64,000 nt of DNA from Rhododendron vialii (GCF_030253575.1 NC_080561.1:11084001-11148000); one strand, 5' to 3'. Positions 35,378-47,388 are shown, numbered from the stretch's first letter. Translations and numbers: made by a program. Notes: generated by a model not told the origin, from the sequence alone.

Positions 35378-35844
35378 GGTGGTGTCAGAGCAACCTGTGT
35401 ACACGACCTTGTAGGCTCGAGAAAGGTTAGTAGCCCGGCAACTGCGGCGAGTGTCGCAAGGTTTGTTGGAATGTAAAATGGAGGTACACGTTGGCTTAAA
35501 TTCCCTATGTATGAGTAATTATCCACTACACATTTCCGTGCACAGAAATATGTGGCGGATGAGGGTGTTCGGGCACCACATGGCAGTGCCCCAAGAACAC
35601 CAATAGTTTTTCCACTATGCATAATGAATATTTTTTTCTTCAGATTCATGTATGAATCTCCTGTAGATTTAGATTTATCTTGTTTATTTATCATCAATGG
35701 TTTGATATTTCCATTAGAAGAAGAAAGCAGTTAAAGCAATGGACAGCACAAGGCTCATTACTGGACTTGATTGACAGCTATACAAGTCATGCAATTTTGT
35801 TAATCTACATTACCAAACGTGATCTTGACAAGGTGACTCTTTAC

Positions 35845-35972
35845 TAGAGGTGGCAAATGAACGGGTTTGAGTCGTGGGTTGAATATGGACGGGTCAATAA
35901 TATGCGGGTTGATATGGTTCGGGTCAAATATGGGTCAAGTAATACCCAAATCCGACCCGACCCAATGCCAGA
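35845..35972. mobile_element. hAT-like end fragment
   Basis: It begins TAGAGGTGGCAAATGAACGG at the exact point where the flanking repeat copy at 37007 continues uninterrupted, and carries GGGTC/GACCC sub-terminal words. No right end is visible. Confidence 0.55.
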
Positions 35973-36418
35973 TCTTACACTAACCATGCAACCATTCAAT
36001 GGCAGAGGAACTATGTAGACTGTAGAGAAACATCAACGATTTAAAAGCATTTGAAATGATACCTGAGAAGGTGTAGGATTAGCTGTTCCAGAAATATATG
36101 TACAGGACCTGGTGTCATTTTTCTTCATTGGAAGCCAAAAGAGTGGGGAAAGATGCTTGTTGACCCCCAACAATCGGAGTACACGGCCAACCAAACAAAA
36201 AGCGCAAACACATCTTTATCAAACACAACATACTCCAGATTACAAAGCCTTGACAGGCCCTTTGGATTAATCTGTGATTTTGCCGTAAAAGAAAGGGTTA
36301 TGACCAAATCTCATCATTTTTTTTTGTGAGAAACAACAAAGTAGGAAATCCCTAAATTAATCCAAAGGGCTGTTTGAGAAAGAGGAAATAGCAATGAGAG
36401 AGGTATTTAGGAAAAAAC

Positions 36419-36668
36419 CTTGATCTCTGGGAATGAAGATGTCCACCACCTTTCCATACTTGTCAAAATACGGGAACAATCATCTGCAGTTGTACCTGTT
36501 TCAATCAAACAAACAAAGAAACAAAAGTAAGGCCAAATTAAACGTCGATTGATTGAGGAAAAAACAAGAGGAATGCAGAATCCAGAGAGAGGATTACGGA
36601 AACTGATGTTGAGGATGAGAAGGGAGTAGGTGTAGATGATATCATCAAGGATGCGATTTATGCCTCGC
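36419..36668 (-). pseudogene. SC35-type SR splicing-factor fragment (part of the RRM)
   Basis: Two exons of an SC35-like RNA-recognition motif remain. Exon 1 (36668-36598) encodes TYSLLILNISFR, which contains the RNP2 strand. Exon 2 (36495-36419) encodes TTADD, then after a one-base deletion near 36478 the frame for FPYFDKYGKVVDIFIPRD. The intron keeps GT and AG ends and the join is in phase, so this is genomic and not a processed copy. The start codon region, RNP1 and the RS tail are missing. The fragment lies between repeats related to the TRIM flank. Confidence 0.8.
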
Positions 36669-37015
36669 AAGGTTTGTTGGAATGTACAACGGAGGTACAC
36701 TACACGTTGGCTTAAATCCCCTATGTATAGTGCAGATTCATGTACGATTCACATTGGCTTAGATTTCTGTTATTTATTTATCATCAATGGCTTCATACTT
36801 CCCATGAAGTGATTTACACTTCTTTTCCAAAGAAAAAGAGATACAGATGACTTTATGCATAACTGAAGACTATATCTGCTCGAAATCATTTGCATTAGAG
36901 CTACAAATGACAAAAATGAGTGAAAAGGAAAGCGGTTAAACAGCAAAAAAGAAAAAAAGAAAGCTGTTTAGTTCATAAAAAGATCAAGACAAGGCGACTC
37001 TTTAGCATGGATGGA

Positions 37016-40000
37016 CCTCAACTCATCCCTATAACTACAATGATTTAACTTAAGAGACTACACTTTTGGAAAACTATCTCGGATGTAAACTCTAAAAGCT
37101 GCCTGTAGTGTGACAAATTTAGAAGGCTCAGAATAAATATTACTTTTCCCAATGTAGATATCTCCAAAATTAAATGATAAAAAAAAAGCCCTAGTCTCCA
37201 AAATTGTGGACACTGGTACTACAAACTAATAACAGTTACTTTTTAAGCAGTGGCTCTACAATAGAGGCTTTCCACTACTTGTTTGCAAACTAAGAAGTAC
37301 CAATACGGACACACGACACGGATACAACACAACACGGGCATGAGGATTCGTTATTTCTCTAAAACGCAAAACAAACTGGAATACACGGCTAACCACATAA
37401 ATTTGAGCAAGCATCTCACACAAGTTAGGACATCCACCACAATGATATAAGGAGTATGCAAAGTTCAAGACACTATCAACTCATAAAGACATCCAATAGC
37501 ACCACTACCTGGCATGTGTGAATTAGCTAACATGGACACAATCCCAACATTAGAACAATTGATCACTCAAATTTCTATCTGAACCAAGCTTCAACCCAAA
37601 TCTCACCAAGTTTTGCACTCACAAATGAAACACTCAGAAACTTGTGCAAATACATTCTCTCACATGTGTGCGTGGGGGAAGTAATGTAAGCAAACCAAAA
37701 TAAAAGAGTACCACATCACATCATCCTTCCATCCAACACACAAGAAAAGCCATGCCACAACTATGATCAATTAGGACTTAATTTTTGGTTGTAACGTAGG
37801 GTAGGGATAAAGTGCATGAGGCTAGGTTGGAAAACAATATAAGTCCGAGAATAGGCAAGCAATCAGACAATTCAAGACTTGGGCTTAATTTTCAATGTGT
37901 AGCCATTTTCTTCTCTTCATTCTTTTGCCAATCCTTTCAATTCTTCCCCCTAACTTCAACAACACTACTCTTCAACTCATTTCATATTCAATCTCCTTCA
38001 CAAACTTCAAGCAGCAAACATTTGATTCCCTTTTTCATTTGCATTTTTTCATTTTGATCTCATATTTTCCTTTCCAAAGGGGAACACGAACAGGAAGTAC
38101 AAAGGCTCAATCAAACCTCCCTTTTCTCTCCTTTTCAGTTTAGTCTTTCAATCAATCAAGTCCAATCCTATATTCTCAAGACATATTTGGCCATGGAGTT
38201 TAGCAAAAAATGGTATGTCACTTTGAAGGCTCAAAATGGTTAACTAGGGAGAAGTGTGTAGAGCAAAGAAACAAACAAGCTCAAATAACAATAATGGCCT
38301 AAAATCCTTTCCTAGACATGGCATAGCCCTTCGAGTGTGCAAAAGTTCAAAAAAAGAATGTGCTATGTGGCATAAAATGAAGCATTCCCGGCATTCAACC
38401 AAACAACAAACGAATAATGAGACTTAACAACAACCAATGTGGGCTTCCAAGAAAGTCATGCAAGAGTAAATGTAAAAATACTCTCCAAGAAAAGAATGGC
38501 TCTAAAGCTCACAAAGGGTTAAAGTCTCCACAATTGTCCTTCAAGATTTCCAAGTCAACCACCTATTCCTCAATCAAGATCATGGACATGTTAGCTAGCA
38601 TGAAGTGCAAAGTGCCGAGTATAGATGCCATGAACTACTTTAACAAGAGCTAGCATAGTGAACTAGGATGCTAACATCATATCAAAGAAGTGCATGTAAC
38701 AACTCATGTGCAAATACTCGCCGAATCAATGCAACATGCCAACTTTCAATGAATATAGCAAAGGAATCAAACATATTTTTTTTTCAAAATTTTTAATGTT
38801 TTGGGTGTTTTTGAAGTTTTCAATTTATTTGGTTTTCCATATTTCAATTTTTTTTTTCATTTTTGTATAAAGAAACAAGAAAAACTACTAAATTCCAAAT
38901 ATGAAACCCCTCCCCCCAACTTGAATTGGACAATGCTCATTGGACCGCAAAAAGTAGTGATAGGACAAAGTAAAGTAAAGAGGGAAGGAAGGATAGCTCC
39001 TTGGAGGACTGACTTTCCACAAGCATATGCAAATAGGAGCTCACCGCTCCATGGAAGTGGAAAGAAAAACCTGCAAAGGTTAGTATCAAACAACAAACAA
39101 AATGCAAATATAGACAAAGGTATAATGATCCATATGAAAATGAAAACTAAAAGATTGACATGGATACGGATGATGATTTTGATACGCTCGGACGAAAGAT
39201 TGATAGAAATTGGGTTAGGGTTTGATGGAGGCTATGGAGGTTTAGACAGAGAGAGTGTGGGTAGAGAGAGAAAATGAGGGTTTGAGAATGACTGAGAATA
39301 GAAAATAACTTGGTCCCCATTGTTTTATTTTATTCCAGCTGAAACTGCTCTATGAATCCGTCCATAGAAACATGGAATGTGTCTGGACGGACTGACTGGA
39401 CACATGGCCTCTGAATTTTTGCCCAGAACTGATGCTCAATGTGTCCAGACAGATCTCATGTGCTATTGGACACATTGGTTGGACGGATGGCTTGAAAAAA
39501 AATTGCGAGAGCTGAATGTTAATCCGTCTAGAAGGATTTCACGCGACAATGAACGGATTGCTTGGACGGATGGCCCAAGAAAATTCGCCGAGAGCTGAAT
39601 GGTGATGTGTCCAGACACATTTTGGCATGCAACCAGATGGATTTGAAACTCACAACCATTAAACTCAAGATCTGCAACACTCATTATACCCCAAGATCAA
39701 CTTACAACCTTCCCAAAGACCTTTAAACCCTCAGCGAAATGCAAACTAAACCAAATCCGGTTTCAAAAGTTCCACAAACCTAGACTACAAACGACTCAAA
39801 ATCACACTAATACAAGCTAAAATCTACACACTTAGAAATATAAAAACCTATGGTCATTTAAAGTCAGATTCCAAGACATCACATTGAAATGTAATCCGGA
39901 GTAGCATTATCCACTATTTCTTTTAATGATGCGCAAAAATTGGGTTTCCTCCCAAGAAGAGCTAAGTTTAATGTCTTCAGTCAGACGTCACCAAGTCGAT

Positions 40001-40124
40001 GGATTCCACAACTACACCATTGTCAAAAAAGATAATAATACTATTGAATATAGTTGGCGATTGCCTTCGTAACTACCGAAAAGACATTAATTACTCCAAC
40101 TTTTCTATGCAAAGGTTGTAGGTT
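37016..40124. other. Intergenic stretch, unclassified repeats
   Basis: No known gene. 39377-39640 holds degenerate repeats of GTCTGGACGGA/TGTCCAGACAGA with similar spacing. A 158-codon frame at 38801-39277 is K/R-rich and unlike any family I know. The region may be the decayed 3' part of a large LTR element. Confidence 0.45.
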
Positions 40125-40508
40125 CAGGCCCGGCCCTGAGATTTTCGGGGCCTAGGGCGGGGTTTGAATGGGGCCTTTTATTTTTGTCTATATATGTTAA
40201 TTTTTTGACATAAGGTTCAAGCTTGCGTTGTGCTTCGGTGGCACATTGCTCTGAATCTCACTTCTGTGCTTGAAGGTCTTGAGTTCAAGTCCTAACGACT
40301 TCAATTTGAATCTATTTTTGTACAAGTTCAATTCGCGTAAAATTGAAGGTAACAAGTATCGAACAAGTGACCTCACGGAGTTGACTATTTATGAAATATC
40401 TAACATAAATAATATTTACTATAATTTCTATTTAGGGGCCCAATTATTGGGCGAAAATTGGAGGCCCAAGGTGGTCGCCTATAGGAACTATGCCCAGAGC
40501 CGGCCCTG
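40125..40508. mobile_element. Non-autonomous hAT-like element, 384 bp
   Basis: Ends CAGGCCCGGCCCTGAG and GCCCAGAGCCGGCCCTG are near-inverse. Flanks TGTAGGTT (40117-40124) and TGTAGGCT (40509-40516) match at seven of eight bases. Inside, TGCTTCGGTGGC (40231) and GAGTTCAAGTCC (40281) resemble polymerase III A and B boxes, so a SINE-like head may have been captured. Confidence 0.85.
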
Positions 40509-42539
40509 TGTAGGCTTGAGCTCCATATAGGGCGGTTGGAGGTGATACTTATGCCCTTAGTTAGGCTTGAGTATCTTTAGTGTGAATAAATACTGGATAA
40601 ATTAAGTACCAATGAGTTTATTTTATTCCTATATATCCCTCGTAAAGAAAATCACAAAATACCAAAAATACCATCGCTACGTTAAAAAAGCAGTATGGAA
40701 TGAATAAAAAAAAAAAAAAGGCAAGAGAAAAACAATTTCCATGATATGGGTAAAATAAGCCTATACATGATACGTTATAGTACTTTGGTTTTATTCAAAG
40801 TAAAGAACATTGTAAGGATACGATCATTAACTTCAATTAAACAATCACAACCCCTAAACTCTCCAATTCTATTGTAACAAGGGTAACACAGTTAAATATG
40901 AACTCGATGAGAGACATTGTCATCACTTATCTAAATCTTGGAATCCTTAGTAGTCTCTCCATTTCTTTGTCTTCATATAGTGGCACTTGTTTTGAAGAAG
41001 TTACCACTGTCCAACGCAGAAAAATAGAAAATACACATACATATAACCTCCTTTCCAATTTGTACACACACACTCTCTCTCACCAAAGGTCTTGCCCTCT
41101 ATCATTTTTTCCTCTCATTTGTGAGAATCATTAATTCACTCCTTGATTCTCTAAAAAAATCTGACTGCTCCTTTTTCTTATTTTTTATTAGCAAACCTAT
41201 ATTAATTAAACTCAATAAGTGTACATTGACGGAAAAAAAAAGGGAGCAAACACACGCATCGTGATGTTGATACATGATATAAAATGTCGGATCAAAGCAA
41301 ATCAAAACAACAAGAGTTGAATTGTGAGACAAAATATGACTCATCCTTGCATGCATCTCTAATAATCACACATGGGTAGAAAATTCAATTTTACTCTCAT
41401 AATAAAGATAGAAATATGAACAAAATAATTAAATTCATAAGAAAACCTAACCCAATACTGATGCTATCCAAAACACTAACTAAGCAACTGCCAATTAAAA
41501 AGGAAATTGAAGAACAGACCGAACCTGAGCACTGGAAAAATGAAAAACTTTATTTTTAGTTTTGCTTGACATGCCCGCTATGAGCATATGTCAACGTCAA
41601 GCGGCAATTATTTTCATTAAATGCCAAATCACTAATTGAACTTACCTTCTCATTTACCTTGTAGTAGGTCAATTGCTTCGTTCAAATGTCAATCTCCATT
41701 GTTCGCATTGACATGGCATTCTAACTAAATTGTCATTGCTGCACATATATAAGTGAACATTGACAAGAATAATACCAAAAAAAGAGATTAGCATATCAAA
41801 CTCAGCTATTAACTACGCAAACATGTTTTGTCTTTGTGATTGGATTAGTAGAATTAATAGACAAAATCTACAGATGGTGATTAGGATAAAAAAAAAAGAG
41901 TTTATCTAACTTTTAAATGAAATCATCACCTTAGAAAAGCATGATATAATTCGTTTCATGTGCTAGATATAATTAGGAAAAAAAATGTAGAAGTACTAAA
42001 AGCTAACTTATGCTTCATTACGGATAGACACCACTACCCAAACTGAGTAACACCTTTCATATAGCATATCCTTGAGTCCTTGATTCTTCCCAAAAATGCC
42101 AACTGAAAAAATTGATTTGGTGCGAAAGTATATCTCGATATAACGATAAAGGAAGAGAAAATAAGCAGGTAAAAGTGGTGAATGAATGATATACAGAGGA
42201 AGAAAAAAGTATCCATTGAATCATTGTTGCTGGTAATTCGGTAATTTCAATACGAATCCGAGGATCAGATATCTGATCCCACGTTTTGAATCCAATTCAT
42301 GTTATATTGTTATATACTAATTATATTTAAGCTAATCCCCTCTCTCTAAGAAAACGAAACAAATCCTTCTTAGCTATCACCCCTTCTTGTGTAATCTCCC
42401 TTTATTACATATCCACTCTTATCCACCCTTCATTTTTATCCACCTAAAACTTTATCCGTCCAACAAACAGCCATATTATGAGTAATACAACATTTGTTAG
42501 CTATTATTAATTTGAATCATAAATTAGTGGTCTTGTAAC
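40509..42539. other. AT-rich intergenic stretch, nothing recognised
   Basis: No gene, repeat boundary or RNA gene seen. Confidence 0.5.
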
Positions 42540-42575
42540 ACAAACGTGTGTGGATTTTTTAAAATAAAGTCGTAA

Positions 42576-43043
42576 AGAACGAGTGACATCAAGCTACCCA
42601 ATTTTAGAAGCCCAAGAATTCTCACTCTTGTCATAGTAGCTCCGATCATGAGCATTTTGGTCATTCTAGGATGTTTGTGTTGGAGGATGTGGGCAAATGA
42701 CAATCCTCAAGAAGAGGATGGCCCCGAGCCAGAAGTAGAACCAGCTGAAGCAGGGCTTGCCGCAGTAGTGGAGCTCGATCCGGACGTGATCAATTTGTTC
42801 CCACTACTTCCTTTTATGATTGACAGACCACTTGGATTCGGGGGATCTGAGTGCAAAATATGCTTGAGGCAATTCATGCACAGGGAGAATGTAAGAGTCC
42901 TCCCCACATGTAGGCATATATTCTATGGTGATTGCATCAAAACGTGGTTGAACAGCCGCACAGAATGCGTTGTTTGCCGCCACAAGTATTTAGGTTGGGA
43001 ACTGAAATGTTGCCACCTACTATATACAAGCTTATTGCCATAA
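42576..43043 (+). pseudogene. RING-H2 (ATL-like) E3 ligase gene copy with a lost zinc ligand
   Basis: ATL proteins are membrane-anchored E3 ubiquitin ligases. The frame encodes one hydrophobic segment (ILTLVIVAPIMSILVILGCL), an acidic linker and a RING. Counted from ATG 42648 the ligands are C69, C72, C88, H90, position 93, C96, C107 and C110, with exact RING-H2 spacing. Position 93 is Tyr instead of His, in RHIFYGDC. No ATG precedes the membrane segment in frame; a TAA lies at 42573. The first available Met is in the middle of that segment. The family's usual post-RING region is short here too. An inverted copy lies 0.7 kb away. It could be an expressed but ubiquitin-inactive protein; I judge a pseudogene likelier. 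Confidence 0.65.
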
Positions 43044-43044
43044 G

Positions 43045-43638
43045 TAGGGCTACAAATGCGTCAAGCCACTCGCGAGCGACGCGTGACTCGGCTCGGTAAG
43101 CTCATTCAAACTCGGTTTGCTTAAAAAACAAACGAGCTCGAGCCCTAATTTTTGACCTGTTAAATAAACGAGCCAAAACTCAAGCCTTAAGATGCTTAGC
43201 TCGAGTTAGCTCGCGAGCTGGGCTATGTATGCCTATATATTTAATTTTCCTACTTATGTACACACGTTGCCGGGGGAACAACCGAGCGCGTGGGTGACCA
43301 GTTGTGTTCGAAAGCTCTGGCGTCATTAAAAACGGAAGGATAGCTGGGTTTTGGACTTCATTTTTCGATGTAGGACAAGACTCAAGAGTTGGATGCTTAT
43401 GTTTGGACAAATTTAAGAAACTCACTAGTGAATCCCTTTTAAATATAGAAACCAGCCTTCACCTTTCCTTGTGCGTAGCTACAGCCACTTGTTGTCGAGC
43501 CGAGCTCGAGTTGGAACGAAATTGGGCGAGCCAAGCTCGAGCCCAAAGATCCCAACTCGCTTCGAGGGCATCAAACATAGGCTAAGCTAAGCTCGAGCAG
43601 CTTAAAGCTTAGCTCAACTCGGCTCGTTTACAGCCTTA
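43045..43638. mobile_element. Non-autonomous hAT element, 594 bp
   Basis: Begins TAGGGCTACAAATG and ends CGTTTACAGCCTTA. Flanks GCCATAAG (43037-43044) and GCCACAAG (43639-43646) agree at seven of eight bases. GAGCTCG/CTCGAG words fill both ends. The left duplication overlaps the stop codon of the RING gene. A 42-bp direct repeat (CATACAACCTC...) lies just beyond the right end at 43657-43738. Confidence 0.88.
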
Positions 43639-43774
43639 GCCACAAGTAACGGTCTTCATACAACCTCTAAAATCAGGTTGAAAGACTTCTCTATAGCACA
43701 TACAACCTCAAAAATCAGGTTGAAAGACTTCTATATATCAGGTACGTAAGGAGACAGCGCATAAGTCAAGGTAC

Positions 43775-44275
43775 ATCAAGTGGCAACATTTCGAGTTCCC
43801 AACCTAAATAATCGTGGCGGCAAACAACGCATTATGTACGCCTGTTCAACCACATTTTGATGCAATCATCATAAAATATATGCCTACATGTGGGGAGGAC
43901 TCTTACATTCTCCCCGTGCAAGAATTGCTCTAAGCATATTTGGCACTCAGATCTCCCGAATCTAATTGGTCCGTCGATCCTAAAAGGAAGTAGAGGGAAC
44001 AAATTGATCACGTCTGGTCGAGTACCACTACCGCGGCAAGCCCTGCCCCGGCTGGCTTTGCCATGGGTAGCTCAACTTCTGGATTTGAGCCAGCCGCTTC
44101 TTGAGAATTGTCATTTGCCCACATCCTCCAACACAAATAACATCCTAAAATGACCAAAATGCTCACGACCGGAGCTACTATGACGGGAGTGAAAGAATTC
44201 TTGGGCTTCCAAAATTGGGTAACTTGATGCCACTCACTCTTTACAACCTAATTTTAAAAAATCCACACATATGTT
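43775..44275 (-). pseudogene. Inverted copy of the RING-H2 gene
   Basis: The - strand repeats the + strand gene from before the membrane segment to past the RING. Recognisable parts are ENVRVLPTCRHIFYDDC and CVVCRHDYLGWEL. It shares the Tyr at the second His site (RHIFY). It also has a stop codon between the sixth and seventh ligands (RRT then TAA) and a frameshift in the acidic linker. So both copies descend from an ancestor that already had the His to Tyr change. Non-coding now. Confidence 0.8.
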
Positions 44276-44405
44276 TGAGTTAGACCTAATCACCCGGAAA
44301 AGAAAGCACTGGAAATAATTTGATCGGGTGTTGAACGAGTCTCGGTGTTGCGACTGGCTTTGTCGCGGTTGGCTTTACCGCGGCTGGTTCAGGGCCAACT
44401 GGTTC

Positions 44406-44548
44406 TTAAGGATTCGCATGCATGCATATCCTCAAGCAGGCATAGATCATGACCAAAAGTGATACTAAAATTTCTATAGTAAGCCCTACGACTATAAGGG
44501 CAACTCCTGCTACTAAAAGGGCAACTGATGGCCCCTCCTTCTGGAAAT
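44406..44548 (-). pseudogene. N-terminal membrane segment of a third ATL-like gene
   Basis: The frame encodes QKEGPSVALLVAGVALIVVG and LVSLLVMIYACLRICM, an ATL-like membrane segment of the same layout as the neighbouring copies. It ends at a TAA and no RING follows. Assignment rests on hydrophobicity and position, not on conserved residues. Confidence 0.45.
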
Positions 44549-45309
44549 GAATAGCTTCCTTCCGTTAGTCCTCTTTCTTGCATTGCAACATAATGTGAAG
44601 AGAGGAGGATGGCCCAAGAAGTGAGTGCCCACATGCCCGAACGTGATTTCAAAATAAAGATAAAACGTTCTTAACCGGGTGTGGAATAGAAAGAAATTTT
44701 ATGGGTTCGAATAGAATCACAAAAAGAGAATAATTGCATTCAATACGAATGCTAATAGTTCGCACTTTGCATAAAAGCCTTAATTTGTGACACTTGGTAC
44801 TATTCTAATTTTACTATATAAATATCAAAATAAAAACATCAACATAGACTAAAAATAAAACAAAAATATAAATGACCGATTCTGCGTTTCAAACCAGAGG
44901 GTGTGACCCAATATTTTGGTATTATGTTAATTTGATTGCGCTAACAATCACCCCTTAGTGACGTCACGGTGACACTCTGTCAGCATGTGGCCGGACCCAC
45001 ATGCCTAGAGCGTGACACCGTAAATATCTCCAACTAACTCTTGGGTCTTCATCCGGGTCAGGCATGCCATTGGTCCCAACCAACTCCATCAAATCCAGGT
45101 CCTGGGATATCGCTTTGGACCATGCCGAACGGGTGGGCCCTCGGTTCAGCCCACTATGTTTAGCCCATCTTGCTTCCAATGGTTGGGCTGCCCATATTGG
45201 CAGACCCAAAGTTCAACCGAGTTCGGCCCACTACACAAGGAACTCTCATAATAGGCAGAGTACAACTCATCAGTTCAGTACTGTTGAGTAATGAGTATAT
45301 TGGTCCTCT
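44549..45309. other. Spacer between RING copies and LINE
   Basis: 44880-45290 is less AT-rich and may be a repeat fragment; no boundaries seen. Confidence 0.4.
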
Positions 45310-46517
45310 ATCGTTATTATACCACAAAAAGTTTTGAAGGATTTAGAGCGTATGCTGAGAGCATTTTTATAGTCTGGTACTATTCTCGAAACCACTGGAG
45401 CTGAAGTTCAGTTGGCTATCAGTTGCTGCCGAAAAAATGGAGGAGGATTGGATTCAAAGTGCTGAAAGAATGGAACAAGGCTGCCATGACTACACTTACT
45501 GATACTTTATGGTTAAAGTGGATCCATATTTACATTATCAAAGATCACTGCATATGGACTATGAATATACCAGCTCAGCCATTGCAGACTATGAAGAAAT
45601 TTTTGAAGACGAGATCCTTGGTTCAAGCTTGGCTTCAATGTGTGATAGGAGATGGCTCAAATACACTGCTATGGTTAGATAATTGGCACCCTTTGGGGTC
45701 ATTACACTTGAGGTATGGGGCAAGAATCAACTACAGTCTGGGCAGAGCAAAGTTCGCAAAGGTAGATTCTATGGTACGCCAAGGAAGACCGAAGTGGCCA
45801 AGGGCTAGAAGCACTACCATAAGGAACATCATAGCCACCACTCCCAATGACTTCCTGCCAAATGAACACATAGCTGATACAGTTATATGGACTTCAAATG
45901 AAAATGGGCAATATTCTACTAATTCTGCAGGGGATAAGCTGAGAAAGCTATACCCTCCAATTCTATGGGGGAAACTAGTATCGTTTTCTCAGCAAGTCCA
46001 AAGGTGGGCTGTTATCGTTTTCTTAAGGAAGAATTGTATTGATAGACTCCCAAGGGATCTTGTTGATGAAATTGAGTGGGCAACAAGAAAGAAAATCTTC
46101 AATTAAATACTGTATTTAGATTGTTCATGGTTGCCGTGATCAATCACATTTGGGGGGAGAGGAATAGCAGGGTCCTCGAGCACAAAACACGTAGATAGGG
46201 AACAGGTGATCTCTAACGTGGAAGAGGATATCAGAAATTCCATTGGCAGCTGGATAGATGTTAAAAGAACGGGATCAGACTCAGGAGCATGGACTGGAGG
46301 ATCCCCCCAAAATCTTTGGCCATAGAACTGCTGAAATTTTCTTTTGTCTCTAGGTTGATTGTTTGTCTCTAGGGTGATTATGTGTTTCTTTGAAGTCTTT
46401 TTGGATTTGGTGTTTCTTTTCTTTTTCACTCAGTATGCTGGGTGACCTTGCAAGGGATATTTTCCCCTTTTGTTCTTCGTTTTGGATTTATTACTGAAAT
46501 TAATTTACCCAATAAAA
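45310..46517 (+). mobile_element. 5'-truncated LINE (non-LTR retrotransposon), 3' end
   Basis: The main frame (45423-46106) is the C-terminal part of a plant LINE polyprotein. KEWNKAAM, LWLKWIHIYIIKDHCIWTMN, WLQCVIGDGSNTLLWLDNWH and TVIWTSNENGQYS are typical of the segment after reverse transcriptase and of the zf-RVT zinc-binding domain. Homology extends upstream (VLKDLERMLRAFL, in other frames with a stop) and downstream (SNVEEDIRNSIGSW). The end is AATAAAAAAC near 46517. The zinc-binding Cys residues are not all visible. Reverse transcriptase proper is absent, as expected from 5' truncation. Not functional. Confidence 0.85.
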
Positions 46518-47388
46518 AACATGATATGAAGTCTACAAAAGAAGCCCACATACATAAGCTCTACTTGTCATAATTCATTTTCTATTAAGTAGGGACAGCT
46601 TAACATTAAAATGACAATGTACTTGACAACTTTTCATTCCTACACTAATCAAACAACAAGAGCTAAATATGAAAGATATCAAAATGAAAGCTGCGTTCAA
46701 GATATTCGTGTTTGGAATGTTTTTTGGTCCAAAATTTGTGACAATATGACTTCTATTATCTGCAGCTACTCCAGATAATGAATATTGTACGACATGTATA
46801 CCGAGGGATGGTTTAGCTTGACTGGATAAAGTCTGACATATATGATTGTTGAGTGACATCTTCATTATACTAAAATCTCCATTAGTCTGCACCCATTCTA
46901 CATAATGAATTGTTTTTCCAAAGACAATATCGAAATGAATAAAGGCACGCTAGCTCCTATGAATCTGACCAAGTGCAAGATGGGATAATAAACTTTACCA
47001 CAAAAAAACGTATTCAATAGGACACGAATTCTGTAGGTATAGCCTATCCCAGAAATGTATAAGTTTGGAAGAATACAGCATGTAATTGACTTCATATTAT
47101 AAATGTTCTAATACAAGAAAACAGAGTCAACCACAAAGGAATTTCATTAGAAGACTTTTGTTCAACTCACACAAACATGAACCCATTCAATCAAAGTAAC
47201 ATCAAATTTGTTGGTGACCCTAGTACTTGCTTGCAACATACGCACTTCATATGTTCAGGGACCATGCAACCCATACTAAATGAAGAGAAGAACTATCTCC
47301 AATTCATTCATCTTCCACATAAATGCAAGCTGCTACTCCATCAAACGTTGCCGTTTGAACCAAAAACTCCGTAACCCATTTCATGGCT
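46518..47388. other. Intergenic stretch, nothing recognised
   Basis: Short open frames only. Confidence 0.5.

Larger units (their letters stand above)
34378..35470 (+). mobile_element. TRIM-like LTR element array, nested and rearranged
   Basis: A clear 157-bp LTR (35221-35377) is followed by a primer-binding-like TGGTGTCAGAGC (35380-35391) and preceded by a purine tract (AAGGTGGAGGG). Degraded LTR sequence lies at 34378-34466. Three internal units begin with related words: TGGTATAAGAAC (34468), TGGTATTAGAAC (35030) and TGGTGTCAGAGC (35380), each followed by AACCTGT. The first unit is split by a GGACACGG-rich insert. No coding capacity, as for TRIMs. The small LTR recalls Cassandra-type TRIMs, but I cannot confirm the family. 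Confidence 0.6.
35455..37015. repeat. Pair of diverged direct repeats flanking an SC35 fragment
   Basis: CGCAAGGTTTGTTGGAATGT occurs at about 35457 and 36667. Both copies go on with GGAGGTACAC, CGTTGGCTTAAAT and CCCTATGTAT, later TTATTTATCATCAATGG, and finally AAGGTGACTCTTTA (35830) or AAGGCGACTCTTTA (36998). The left copy has extra sequence in its middle. Confidence 0.65.

Noticed and set aside
36407..36700. 97-codon gene of unknown function
   Set aside because: It is an SC35 exon, intron and frameshifted exon read through; the correct reading gives an RRM fragment.
45423..46106. Independent host gene encoding 227 residues
   Set aside because: The sequence is the C-terminal segment of a plant LINE polyprotein, with homology continuing out of frame on both sides.
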